48,606 nucleotides of DNA from Thalassotalea marina. GTDB lineage: Bacteria > Pseudomonadota > Gammaproteobacteria > Enterobacterales > Alteromonadaceae. The notes under the pieces are model-generated. The model saw nothing but the letters and a program-made list of their open reading frames with translations. It was not told the DNA's origin and ran no database searches. Location: NCBI RefSeq assembly GCF_014656435.1, contig NZ_BNCK01000015.1:1-48606 (forward strand), given 5' to 3'. A program made the position numbers and the translations under genes. Below, in pieces: positions 8,422-18,610 of this stretch. Numbering within the stretch: the first letter of the stretch is position 1; each line of letters starts with the position of its first letter.

Positions 8422-9459
8422 TTAAGCGTTAGCAATAATTTCGCGCGCCATTTCGTCAGCTACGATACCTGTAGGTTTGTTTTCAGCGTCAGCCTTAACA
8501 AACACTGTCATTAAAGTGTCGTAAATTTTTTCAACGATCTTAGTTGCTTCATCAGCACAGTATGGCTCAGGATAAATCTCAAGCGATACATTGATAATAC
8601 CACCAGCGTTTATAACGTAATCTGGTGCGTACAAAATGCCCTTATCTTTTAAGATTTGGTCATGTTTGCTCGCCGCAAGCTGGTTGTTGGCACAACCGGC
8701 AATAATTGACGCTTTTAATTGGTCAATAGTGTTATCGTTAATTGAGGCACCTAGCGCACACGGAGAAAATACATCAACGTCTTGGCTGTAAATTTCGTCT
8801 AGCTCAACAACTTTTGCACCAAATGCTTCAGCTGCTTTGTTTAAGGTTTCGTGGTTGATATCTGTTACAACTAATTGTGCACCAGCGGCGTGTAGTTTTG
8901 CACATAAGTCATAACCAACACTGCCTAAGCCTTGCACGGCAACCTTAATGCCTGTTAAGTCATCTTTACCTAGTTTGAATTTTACCGCTGCTTTGATACC
9001 TAAAAACGTACCTAATGCAGTAAATGGAGCAGGGTTACCACTTTTACCGTCAAGGCCTGCAACATAATCCGTTACTTGGTTTACAACGGCCATATCAGCT
9101 GTTGTGATGTTAACGTCTTCAGCCGTATAGTAACGTCCGCCAATATTATTAACAGCACGACCAAAGGCTTCAAAAAGCTCGTTTGATTTTAATGCTTTTG
9201 GGTTACCAACAATAACGGCTTTACCACCACCAAGCTTTAAGCCTGCCATGGCATTTTTGTAGGTCATGCCTCTTGATAAACGAAGTACATCAGTCAGTGC
9301 TTCTTCATCATTTGCATAATCCCAAAATCTACAGCCTCCAGCTGCTGGGCCAAGTGCTGTGCTGTGCACTGCAATAATGGCTTTTAATCCTGTTTTTTCG
9401 TCACTACAAAAAACAACTTGCTCGTGGTTGTCAAAATCAACTAAATCGAAAAAGGCCAC
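8422..9459 (-). CDS. ldh: Leucine (branched-chain amino acid) dehydrogenase
   Basis: NAD-dependent oxidative deamination of leucine, valine or isoleucine to the 2-oxo acid, feeding branched-chain catabolism. The 345-residue protein has the Glu/Leu/Phe/Val dehydrogenase layout: catalytic region MTYKNAMAGLKLGGGKAV with Lys68 and Lys80, then a Rossmann domain with VQGLGSVGYDLCAKL near residue 180, and PDYVINAGGIINV near the end. Phenylalanine dehydrogenase is the main alternative; length and glycine-rich motif fit leucine dehydrogenase best. The start is GTG with GGAG eight bases upstream. It stands alone, with 187 bp of non-coding DNA before it. Confidence 0.88.
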   Translation of the reverse strand: MAFFDLVDFDNHEQVVFCSDEKTGLKAIIAVHSTALGPAAGGCRFWDYANDEEALTDVLRLSRGMTYKNAMAGLKLGGGKAVIVGNPKALKSNELFEAFGRAVNNIGGRYYTAEDVNITTADMAVVNQVTDYVAGLDGKSGNPAPFTALGTFLGIKAAVKFKLGKDDLTGIKVAVQGLGSVGYDLCAKLHAAGAQLVVTDINHETLNKAAEAFGAKVVELDEIYSQDVDVFSPCALGASINDNTIDQLKASIIAGCANNQLAASKHDQILKDKGILYAPDYVINAGGIINVSLEIYPEPYCADEATKIVEKIYDTLMTVFVKADAENKPTGIVADEMAREIIANA

Positions 9460-9646
9460 TTGAAATTCTCCGTGCGTTAAAAGGTTTCAATATGAAACAG
9501 GCGTTGTAATATTTCTTGGCGCGCACGATATCATTAGTTTGCTGTTATGACCAGTCAAACCAGTGGGATAAACAAGCAAACAAGTTAAATATTTATTTAG
9601 AAATGAGTAAAGTGTGTAAAGTTTAGTTTAATGATGAAAAAAGCGC

Positions 9647-10108
9647 TTAGTGGGTTTTGCAATAATCGGCATCTTCAACGTTTTCTAGTCGACATCCCAT
9701 ACGCTGCCTTGGCATACCAGCTTCCATAAAAACTGCTCCAGCACTACAAAAGTTAAAGCGGCGATAATATTCAACTGCTTCGAGTGGGCTATAGATAAAC
9801 ACTTCATCTAAATTAAGATCTTTTGCGATGGACAGTAAGCCTTGCATAACAATGTGGTCAACATGGTTTTTGCGGTGCGCCATTAACACCGCAATTCTTG
9901 AAATTTCACCTGTTGCTAAAATTCTACCTGTTGCAATTGGCTCTTGGCTTACATCATCACAAACTAATAAATGAAAAGCATGCCTGTCTTTAGCATCGAA
10001 CTCGATTTTTTTAGGAATTCGCCATTCACAAACGAATACTTTTTCCCTTACATTTTTCAATAAGGGAGCCGCTTGCTCCCAAGAAACGCGCCCGACGCTG
10101 TACGACAT
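9647..10108 (-). CDS. GNAT-family acetyltransferase (ElaA-like)
   Basis: A 153-residue acetyl-CoA-dependent N-acetyltransferase. The core has the conserved ATGRI strand, then ISRIAVLMAHRKNHVDHIVMQGLL in the position of the acetyl-CoA binding loop, and ends with YYRRFNF and GMPRQRMGC, as in ElaA-type GNATs. The Q/RxxGxG/A loop is divergent, so activity is likely but unproven. The substrate is unknown. It starts 4 bp after the stop of roxA and is probably translated from the same message. Confidence 0.8.
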   Translation of the reverse strand: MSYSVGRVSWEQAAPLLKNVREKVFVCEWRIPKKIEFDAKDRHAFHLLVCDDVSQEPIATGRILATGEISRIAVLMAHRKNHVDHIVMQGLLSIAKDLNLDEVFIYSPLEAVEYYRRFNFCSAGAVFMEAGMPRQRMGCRLENVEDADYCKTH

Positions 10109-10112
10109 GTTA

Positions 10113-11261
10113 CTACTCTTCGATAAACCAATAGCCCTTGTTTAAAACATTAGTTAACAATTGGGTGTTTTTCAAACAATCTGTGAAACTTTTTGCTTCT
10201 TGTGTGGTCAAAGGCAAACTATCACACAATCGCTTAGCAAGAGCGAGTGTATCTTCATCGATAACAAATTCATCACCGTTGATATAAAGCATGTGTGCAG
10301 GCGACTGACTTATCAGGGTTTTAACGCCAGACACTTGTGATAAATGCACAGTATCCACATCAAGAATGTCTAATACTTGCTCTGTTGAAAATGGCTCCAT
10401 TGGAATGAGTAACTCAAGCGCATGATGACTCTGCGTTAAGTATTTGCCAATAAACTCCTGAAACAGCCCGTCGTTATTAACTTGCTCTAACATAAAATTG
10501 CGCAAAGCAGTGGTGTCTTCTGTAGTCAGCACTCTACTATCAATAGCTCGTGTTCTCGTTGGATCGCCAAAACGCTGCTCACCAACATTATTGTCTATGA
10601 GTCGGTCAGCAAAGCCAGACCATAAATCTTGATTGCTGGGTGCTTGGAAGCCAATAGAAAAATTAAGCGAGTTTTCAATTGATACACCATTATGTGGGTG
10701 ATTTGGCGGAATATAGAGTAGATCACCAGGTTCAGTGATTTCATCAATCAACGGCTCAAATGGTGAAACTTGCTTAAGATCAGGGTGCGGTAAAAGAGTT
10801 TCTAAACTTGCATCAGGTTTACCTACTTGCCAGCGGCGACGACCTTCACCTTGTAAAATAAACACATCGTATTGATCTAAATGTGCGCCAACGCCACCAT
10901 CAGGAGTAGAAAAGCTAACCATCACATCATCTATACGCCAGCGAGGAATAAAGTTAATTAATGATATAAGATCGTTGGTTTCTCTTGACCAGTTATTTAC
11001 TGCTTGAACAAGTAGTGTCCAGTTTGCCTCACCAAATGAAGAGTAATCGTCAAAAGGTCCATGCTGTACTTGCCAATTATTATTGCCATCATGGCTGATA
11101 ATACGTGACTCAATTTCTTGCTCCATCGCTAAGCCAGCCAGTTCATTAGCGTCAATTGTACCTTGAAAATTTGGTACAGCTTGTTTTATCAATAACGGTT
11201 TTTTCTGCCAATATTCGGCTAAAAATTGCTCTGGCGTAATATCGCCCCAGTTAATATCCAT
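10113..11261 (-). CDS. roxA: Ribosomal protein uL16 arginine hydroxylase (JmjC/cupin)
   Basis: A 2-oxoglutarate and Fe(II)-dependent oxygenase. RoxA (YcfD) hydroxylates an arginine of ribosomal protein L16. The 382-residue protein has the N-terminal FWxKKPLLI-like block, the iron motif HLDQYD (His127, Asp129) and a distal histidine in PPNHPHNG (His190 by alignment with E. coli). The C-terminal dimerisation/winged-helix region is typical of the prokaryotic enzymes. The start ATG follows AGGAAT. It lies next to purB, as in several gammaproteobacteria, but a terminator separates the two. Confidence 0.9.
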   Translation of the reverse strand: MDINWGDITPEQFLAEYWQKKPLLIKQAVPNFQGTIDANELAGLAMEQEIESRIISHDGNNNWQVQHGPFDDYSSFGEANWTLLVQAVNNWSRETNDLISLINFIPRWRIDDVMVSFSTPDGGVGAHLDQYDVFILQGEGRRRWQVGKPDASLETLLPHPDLKQVSPFEPLIDEITEPGDLLYIPPNHPHNGVSIENSLNFSIGFQAPSNQDLWSGFADRLIDNNVGEQRFGDPTRTRAIDSRVLTTEDTTALRNFMLEQVNNDGLFQEFIGKYLTQSHHALELLIPMEPFSTEQVLDILDVDTVHLSQVSGVKTLISQSPAHMLYINGDEFVIDEDTLALAKRLCDSLPLTTQEAKSFTDCLKNTQLLTNVLNKGYWFIEE

Positions 11262-11281
11262 GTTGGAATTCCTACTGCAAA

Positions 11282-11312
11282 TAAAAAGGAACCCTAAGGT
11301 TCCTTTATTAAA
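11282..11312 (-). terminator. purB terminator
   Basis: Arms AAAGGAACC and GGTTCCTTT with a four-base loop, followed on the minus strand by TTTTTAT. It closes the mnmA-hflD-purB transcription unit before roxA. Confidence 0.9.
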
Positions 11313-11329
11313 TCAAGATAAACGAAAGC

Positions 11330-12709
<1,380 letters not shown>

Positions 12710-12721
12710 CTAAATCAATTT

Positions 12722-13345
12722 TTAAATCTGTTTAAGTAACTGTTCTGCACATTCAACTATTTTTGAACGTGAAAATAATATATTTCTGCGTTTACCACCA
12801 ACTTGTCGCCACAAAACGGCTGAACGAATACCTGCGAGCAATAATGCACGTACTTTGTGTTGATTTTGTTGTTGACGAAGAATTTCTGGGTTTCCTGCTA
12901 CCTGAATAGGTGTACCTAGCGGGCTGATAATGTCGCTGTATATACTCGCTAAACTTGAAATAATGGTATCGCTATTGAGCTCAAAATGCTCAAGTTGACG
13001 ATGACATTGTTCGATTCTAGCGCCCAATTCAGCTAACTTTTTATTGTTTTTTGTAAGTCGTCGTTCCAGACTTAACAGGCTTACAACGTAGCGTGTTACT
13101 TCAGGGTCTTTCGCTTCGTTGTTATTGCCTAAATGTTTTATTAACGTTTGTAGCCCAGATCTTAAATGGCTTAACTCTCCACCATAAACGGCTAGAGTGT
13201 TTTCTGGTGAAGTGACTAAAATGCTGTTTAACAAGGTCTCTAAGTCATCAGTGTCGACTTGACCTTGACGCGCTAAACGTTGGACTAACTGTGCAGCTTG
13301 ACAAACAGCTGCGAGGGTAACGGTTTGTTCTCTAAAATCTTGCAT
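12722..13345 (-). CDS. hflD: High-frequency lysogenization protein HflD homologue
   Basis: A 207-residue, mostly helical protein between mnmA and purB, the standard place of hflD (ycfC). In E. coli it is a peripheral membrane protein that binds phage lambda CII; its normal role is not settled. The conserved tail with LLLAGIRSAVLWRQVGGKR...LFSR fits the family. It sits 27 bp after mnmA and 21 bp before purB, so it is almost certainly cotranscribed with them. Confidence 0.92.
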   Translation of the reverse strand: MQDFREQTVTLAAVCQAAQLVQRLARQGQVDTDDLETLLNSILVTSPENTLAVYGGELSHLRSGLQTLIKHLGNNNEAKDPEVTRYVVSLLSLERRLTKNNKKLAELGARIEQCHRQLEHFELNSDTIISSLASIYSDIISPLGTPIQVAGNPEILRQQQNQHKVRALLLAGIRSAVLWRQVGGKRRNILFSRSKIVECAEQLLKQI

Positions 13346-13372
13346 AAGTGTTTAATAATTTGGCGCGTTGGG

Positions 13373-14524
13373 TTAACGGATAAGCGTATTGATAATGCCG
13401 CCACCTAGACAAACATCATCTTGATAAAAAACCACCGACTGGCCTGGCGTTACAGAGCTTTGTGGCTCATCAAACATCACAGTATATTCACCAGTAAACG
13501 CATCGTTTTCGATAATCGGTGTTAACGTACAAGCGACATCTGCTTGGCGGTAACGGGTTTTCACTGTGCATTTTATTTCTGATGTTGGCTCAATACGACT
13601 CACTAGGTGAAGTTGATTGCCAACTAAACCACGAGAGAACAGGCGAGGGTGGTTGTGGCCTTGGCCAACGATTAATACATTTCGTGTTAAATCTTTATCA
13701 ACCACGTACCAAGGCTCGTCACCGGCATTGGCCAAACCACCGATACGTAAACCTTTGCGCTGGCCCAGTGTGTGATACATTAAGCCATCATGTTCACCAA
13801 CAACTACACCTTCAGCCGATTCAATTTTACCTGGCTGTGCTGGTAAATATTGCTGCAAAAAGTCTTTAAATTTACGCTCACCAATAAAACAGATGCCAGT
13901 GCTGTCTTTTTTATTGTGGGTAATAAGGTCGGCTTGCTCGGCGATAGCGCGTACTTCTGGCTTTTCAATATGGCCAACAGGGAACAAGGTTTGACCGACT
14001 TGCTGATGACTTAAAGTATATAAGAAGTAGCTTTGATCTTTGTTGTTGTCTAAGCCGCGTAACATATGCCATTGGCCGTCGCGAAATTCGCGTTGCACGT
14101 AATGTCCTGTGGCAATGTAATCAGCGCCTAAATCTTCACAAGCAAATTCTAAAAAGGCCTTAAACTTAATTTCTTTGTTACACATGATATCTGGGTTAGG
14201 CGTTCTACCTGCTTTGTATTCTTGTAAAAAGTACTCAAATACGTTGTCCCAGTATTCTGTCGCAAAATTGATGGTATGAAGTTTAATACCAAGTTTTTCA
14301 CAGACCTTTTGTGCGTCTATTAAATCTTCGGCAGCAGCACAGTACTCGTCTGTGTCATCTTCTTCCCAGTTTTTCATGAACAGGCCTTCAACTTGGTAAC
14401 CCTGTTGCTTTAATAAATAGGCTGAAACGGAAGAGTCTACACCACCAGACATGCCAACAATTACTTTGATGTCGGCAGGAGAGCGTTTGTCCGGCGTATT
14501 TTCAGTCAAATAGCTGTTTGTCAT
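13373..14524 (-). CDS. mnmA: tRNA-specific 2-thiouridylase
   Basis: Puts sulphur on U34 of tRNA-Lys, -Glu and -Gln, using ATP and sulphur relayed from IscS through the Tus system. The 383-residue protein has the PP-loop SGGVDSS at residues 26-32. The two cysteines that work in catalysis are Cys115 in [11 protein letters not shown] and Cys212 in [12 protein letters not shown]. The C-terminal domains have [11 protein letters not shown] and [12 protein letters not shown]. It is the first gene of mnmA-hflD-purB, with 131 bp separating it from nudJ. Confidence 0.97.
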   Translation of the reverse strand: MTNSYLTENTPDKRSPADIKVIVGMSGGVDSSVSAYLLKQQGYQVEGLFMKNWEEDDTDEYCAAAEDLIDAQKVCEKLGIKLHTINFATEYWDNVFEYFLQEYKAGRTPNPDIMCNKEIKFKAFLEFACEDLGADYIATGHYVQREFRDGQWHMLRGLDNNKDQSYFLYTLSHQQVGQTLFPVGHIEKPEVRAIAEQADLITHNKKDSTGICFIGERKFKDFLQQYLPAQPGKIESAEGVVVGEHDGLMYHTLGQRKGLRIGGLANAGDEPWYVVDKDLTRNVLIVGQGHNHPRLFSRGLVGNQLHLVSRIEPTSEIKCTVKTRYRQADVACTLTPIIENDAFTGEYTVMFDEPQSSVTPGQSVVFYQDDVCLGGGIINTLIR

Positions 14525-14655
14525 AGAAGATCAATTTAAAACTTGCTTAAAAAATGGCGCGAGATTGTAGCATTTATCTGAGTGAATATCACTAGTTATC
14601 TATGCTGGATTTTATTCTCGGGTTGTTAATGTTTTATTGCTAACATTTTAATTGA

Positions 14656-15123
14656 TTATGGCAAATTCGATTTGAGCATCTCATTTTCGATACGTTTGCC
14701 AGATAGATAATCATCGATGCATTCTAACACCATTGGGCTGCGCAACTGTGAAGTTCTTGCGACTATTTCTTCATAGGTAAACCAATGGCATGCAATGATA
14801 TCGCTATCTTGTGGTGTACAAGCTGCGATTTCTGGTAATTCTATAGCAAAACAAAACCTTAAATAATAAAGGTTTAGTTCTGGTCGATGGAAATAATAAA
14901 TGCCGTTACAGTATTGCGGCGTGAGGGTTAATCCTGTTTCCTCAAGTACCTCGCGTTTACAGGCACTGATTAAATTTTCTTTGGCTTCAACATGACCCGC
15001 GGGTTGATTAAAAACAATGTCGCCGTTGTCTTTTTCTTCCACCAGTAAAAACTTGTTTTGTGCTGTGATCACAGCAGCTACTGTGGTGTTGGGTTTAAAC
15101 TGTTCTAGATGATCTTCATGCAT
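14656..15123 (-). CDS. nudJ: Nudix phosphatase NudJ
   Basis: A 155-residue Nudix hydrolase. The Nudix box [22 protein letters not shown] spans residues 43-64 with the metal-binding REVLEE. In E. coli NudJ hydrolyses HMP-pyrophosphate, thiamine pyrophosphate and nucleoside di- and triphosphates. The gene overlaps the end of rluE by 8 bp, and its ATG sits in the rluE stop region, so translation is probably coupled. Synteny with rluE and mnmA supports the name. Confidence 0.92.
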   Translation of the reverse strand: MHEDHLEQFKPNTTVAAVITAQNKFLLVEEKDNGDIVFNQPAGHVEAKENLISACKREVLEETGLTLTPQYCNGIYYFHRPELNLYYLRFCFAIELPEIAACTPQDSDIIACHWFTYEEIVARTSQLRSPMVLECIDDYLSGKRIENEMLKSNLP

Positions 15124-15790
15124 GAGGTTTTATCTCTTTATATTGTCCGTTGGCAATGCCATCTAATGTGTACGCTCCTATGGCATAACGGATCAGTCTA
15201 AGGGTAGGAAAGCCGATGTGTGCTGTCATTCGCCTTACTTGTCTGTTACGACCCTCAGTAATTTTTATTTCCAGCCATGTCGTGGGAATATTGGCACGCT
15301 CTCTAATAGGCGGGTTCCTTGGCCAAACAGCAGGTGAATTCATCACCCTAACTTGGGCTGGTAACGTCATGCCGTCTTTTAGCTCTACACCACGTCTTAA
15401 CGCTTCCAAACTACTTTCGTCTGGGCAGCCTTCAACTTGTGCCCAATAAGTTTTAGTCGTTTTCTTTTTAGGATTCGCGAGTTTATGCTGTAACTTTCCA
15501 TCGTTGGTTAATAGCAATAATCCTTCACTGTCTCTGTCTAAACGCCCTGCAGCATAAACGTTAGGTATTGGCACAAAATCTTTTAATGTATGACGTTTGT
15601 CTTTTTGCGATTCATCATCAGTAAATTGACTTAGGACGTTAAATGGCTTGTTAAGTAGCACTATAATGCGTTCATTGGGGGCTATGCTCGGTTTTTCAGC
15701 AAAGCGTTTTCGTTGCAAAGGTTTATTTGCGCTACGTTTATGGTGATTGCCTGTTCGTGTTGTCTTGTTTTTAGGTTTTACTGCGTTCAT
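15116..15790 (-). CDS. rluE: 23S rRNA pseudouridine(2457) synthase
   Basis: Converts U2457 of 23S rRNA to pseudouridine. The RsuA/RluE family core is clear: [18 protein letters not shown], then [18 protein letters not shown] with the catalytic aspartate, and [25 protein letters not shown] near the C terminus. A basic N-terminal tail precedes the catalytic domain. The ORF extends to a TTG at 15820; the ATG at 15790 is chosen, although neither has a strong ribosome site. It overlaps nudJ. Confidence 0.93.
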   Translation of the reverse strand: MNAVKPKNKTTRTGNHHKRSANKPLQRKRFAEKPSIAPNERIIVLLNKPFNVLSQFTDDESQKDKRHTLKDFVPIPNVYAAGRLDRDSEGLLLLTNDGKLQHKLANPKKKTTKTYWAQVEGCPDESSLEALRRGVELKDGMTLPAQVRVMNSPAVWPRNPPIRERANIPTTWLEIKITEGRNRQVRRMTAHIGFPTLRLIRYAIGAYTLDGIANGQYKEIKPHA

Positions 15791-15838
15791 AAAGCTATTG
15801 TAAAAGATCTTCGCCAACAAAGGTATTAGTTAAAGGTT

Positions 15839-17182
15839 TTAGTTGTTGTTGATCACTGGCAAGGAAATCGTTGCAATCGCTCCTTGTTCGTTTTCTTTAT
15901 TGCGCAGTGTTAGGTCTCCACCATGGTTAAACAAAATTTGACGACTTACCACTAACCCAATGCCACTTCCCGTTTTTTTGGTGGTGTAAAAGGGAACAAA
16001 TAAATTGTCTGGGTTTGCAATGCCTGGACCATTATCTGCAATCATTAACTGTAGGGTATTCCTGTTAATCTGCCATGATATTTCGATGTGAGCTTGAGTT
16101 TTGGTTTGGTTGGCTTCCATGGCATTTTTTATTAGGTTAACTAGTGTTTGGGATAATTGTTCCCGATCAGCAAATATCTCGAAATCTGTTTTTGTTGATA
16201 TGCTTGGTGTGACATTGGGGAATAAGGCAAGTTGCTCTTGAATAAAGTTTACCAATGAAAATAAGGATTTTTTGGGTTCGGGTAATTTGGCAAGCATTTG
16301 GTATTCTTTGATAAAACCATTTAATGCTAACGCTCTTTTCGTCATGATGGTTAAGCCATCTTTTAAATCTTGCTCAATATCCTGTAATTGCTGTTGTTCC
16401 AATAATCCGTTTAATGATTCACCGATTGAAGCGATGGGTGCTAATGAGTTATTGATTTCATGACTCAGTACCCTGAGTAGTTTTTGCCAAGCGGCACGTT
16501 CTTCATTTTGCAATATCTGTTGCACGTCATTAATAAACAATAACGTATAGGTTTTGCCATAAAGTTGGTAGTTATCGGTTTGTAAATACACTTTTTTGTC
16601 GGTGTGTGATGTGGTTAATTGCACCAGTTTTTGCTGTTTTGCCGATAACACTTTGTTGTCTATGCCTAATGTACGAGCGGGAAAACCAACCATTTCACTA
16701 TGTGTATGGTTAAGGAGTTTTTTAGCTTTAGGGTTGGCTAAGGTGACTATGCCATGTTCATCAAAACATAAAACGGCAATATCGATATGTTCCAATACCT
16801 TTGACAATGCCAAGTGATGTTCTTTTGAAACCAACCTTTGTTCTCTGAGTTGATCCACAGCCAAGGTAATGGCTTGGTTTAGTTCGGCCAACGCACCACT
16901 GTTGGTACTAGAATTAGGGCGCATGCTAGTATCGCCAGTTATTAAGGTTTCAACAATATTTGTTGTTGACCGTAATTGATTGGTGAGATTACGCCAAACA
17001 ATCAGCTGTCCTATGGCTACAAAGGTGCACACAAAAATTACGATAATTGTTTTTAGGTAATTGGAAATATCTGCAAAGTACAACAAGATAAACAATAACA
17101 GCGTTGGACAAAGGCAGGTAATGACACTGACTTTTGTTAACTCGAGCTCAAAGGATTTTTTTTTATTATGTGTTGTATTCAT
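15839..17182 (-). CDS. Sensor histidine kinase (NtrY/PAS type)
   Basis: A membrane sensor that autophosphorylates and passes phosphate to the response regulator encoded just upstream. Two hydrophobic segments lie at residues 15-60. A PAS-like domain follows (ALSKVLEHIDIAVLCFDEHGIVTLANPKA), then the H-box RVLSHEINNSLAP with His241, and an HATPase domain with LVNLIKNAMEAN, IADNGPGI and TTKKTGSGIGL. The ATG overlaps the regulator stop as TGATG, which signals coupled translation. The periplasmic loop is very short, so the signal may be sensed in the membrane or by the PAS domain. The stimulus is unknown but probably concerns the adjacent efflux pump. Confidence 0.92.
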   Translation of the reverse strand: MNTTHNKKKSFELELTKVSVITCLCPTLLLFILLYFADISNYLKTIIVIFVCTFVAIGQLIVWRNLTNQLRSTTNIVETLITGDTSMRPNSSTNSGALAELNQAITLAVDQLREQRLVSKEHHLALSKVLEHIDIAVLCFDEHGIVTLANPKAKKLLNHTHSEMVGFPARTLGIDNKVLSAKQQKLVQLTTSHTDKKVYLQTDNYQLYGKTYTLLFINDVQQILQNEERAAWQKLLRVLSHEINNSLAPIASIGESLNGLLEQQQLQDIEQDLKDGLTIMTKRALALNGFIKEYQMLAKLPEPKKSLFSLVNFIQEQLALFPNVTPSISTKTDFEIFADREQLSQTLVNLIKNAMEANQTKTQAHIEISWQINRNTLQLMIADNGPGIANPDNLFVPFYTTKKTGSGIGLVVSRQILFNHGGDLTLRNKENEQGAIATISLPVINNN

Positions 17183-18546
17183 CAATTGAGTTGATACTTT
17201 TCTAGTCGGCGATAATAGGCACTGCGCGATAAACCTAGCGATTGAGCGGTGAGGTTTGGATCTTTATCAAACTGATGTAAGCGCTCAATAATGATTCGCT
17301 TTTCAATTTGCTCAAGTGTTTGCTCTTGATTGTAAGTGTTTTGATTTACGTTTTGCTTGGGTAAGTTTAAATCGTTTGCCGTTATTTGCTCATTGGATGA
17401 CATAAAGAGCGCTCGTTCCATGGTGTGAGAGAGTTCTCGAACATTACCAGGCCAATGATGTGTTAGTAGGGCGTTTATCGCGTCGTCGCTCAGTGTTTTA
17501 TTTTCTTGTTTGTATTTTAACGACAGCTTATTTAAGAAATTAGTGGCAAGTGGAATGATGTCTTCGCTGCGCTCTCTTAACGCAGGAATATGAATTTCGA
17601 TAGTATTTAATCTATAAAGCAAGTCTTGCCTAAATTGGTTATTTTTGACCATGACGGATAAATCTGAATTTGTCGCTGAAATTAATCTAACATCTGCATC
17701 CAGCGTCATTACACCGCCAACTCGTTCAAATTTACGCTCTTCTAATACGTGTAACAGTTTGGCTTGTTGATTTACGTTGATATTGGCGATTTCATCTAAA
17801 AACAAGGTGCCTTTTGCTGCAAGTTCAAAACGACCAATCCGCTCTTCTTTAGCATCGGTAAATGCGCCTTTTACGTGGCCAAACATTTCACTTTCAAACA
17901 AATTATCGCTTATGGCTCCCATGTTAACTTGCAAAAACGTTGCCGCTTGACGAGTAGAGTGCTGATGTAAATATTTTGCTAGTAACGATTTTCCTGTGCC
18001 GTTTTCACCGGTAAACAATACGTTCATATCACTTAACGCAATACGACGAATTTGAGACAGCACATCATTCATTTTTGTTGATTGAGAAATAACGGCGGTA
18101 GGGTTTTCTGCTTTTAATAGCGCATTTTCTTGTGCAAGCTTTTGATTTGCTCGTTTAGTTTGACCGTGCGCAATCTGCTGTTCGATTTTTGCGCTTAATT
18201 GTGAGTTGCGCCAAGGTTTTTCTAAGAAATCATTTGCGCCATTTTTCATCATCTCTACCGCGATATTCACATTGCTAAAACCTGTCATAGCGATAACTGG
18301 TACGTTAGCATCTAGTTGACGTAGCGCTTTGATCAAGGAAATACCTTCTTGTCCTGAGGTAGTGTCTTGCGTGTAGTTTAAATCAATTAACATGCAGGCA
18401 AAGGGTTTGCGCTCTGCCAGTGTAAGAACTTCATGTGGGGTAGAGGCGGTAACGATATCATAAGGCTGGTTTTTTAATGCCAGTTTTAGTGCTGATATTA
18501 CGTCGTGATCGTCATCGGCAATAAGAATTGAGTTGTTGATTGTCAT
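17182..18546 (-). CDS. Sigma-54-dependent response regulator (NtrC type)
   Basis: An enhancer-binding activator of 454 residues. The receiver domain carries Asp55 (CMLIDLN) and the ADDD acidic cluster. The AAA+ domain has Walker A GENGTGKS, the sigma-54 contact loop GAFTDA and LFLDEIANI. A Fis-type helix-turn-helix ends the protein (LTAQSLGLSRSAYYRRLEKY). It lies downstream of the ABC genes on the same strand, after a strong hairpin, and overlaps the kinase gene. A sigma-54 promoter candidate before the ABC fusion-protein gene (23144-23159) is the natural target. Confidence 0.93.
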   Translation of the reverse strand: MTINNSILIADDDHDVISALKLALKNQPYDIVTASTPHEVLTLAERKPFACMLIDLNYTQDTTSGQEGISLIKALRQLDANVPVIAMTGFSNVNIAVEMMKNGANDFLEKPWRNSQLSAKIEQQIAHGQTKRANQKLAQENALLKAENPTAVISQSTKMNDVLSQIRRIALSDMNVLFTGENGTGKSLLAKYLHQHSTRQAATFLQVNMGAISDNLFESEMFGHVKGAFTDAKEERIGRFELAAKGTLFLDEIANINVNQQAKLLHVLEERKFERVGGVMTLDADVRLISATNSDLSVMVKNNQFRQDLLYRLNTIEIHIPALRERSEDIIPLATNFLNKLSLKYKQENKTLSDDAINALLTHHWPGNVRELSHTMERALFMSSNEQITANDLNLPKQNVNQNTYNQEQTLEQIEKRIIIERLHQFDKDPNLTAQSLGLSRSAYYRRLEKYQLN

Positions 18547-18566
18547 TGCTACCTTAAAAATAAAGT

Positions 18567-18603
18567 TTACCGTTTCAAGTGCTTAGAACACTTGAAACGG
18601 TAA
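18567..18603 (-). terminator. Strong hairpin between ABC permease and response regulator
   Basis: Perfect 15-bp arms, TTACCGTTTCAAGTG and CACTTGAAACGGTAA, with a 7-nt loop, followed on the minus strand by TTTATTTTT. It is a terminator or a partial terminator that would lower expression of the regulator genes relative to the pump genes. Confidence 0.85.
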
Positions 18604-18610
18604 TGAAGTG

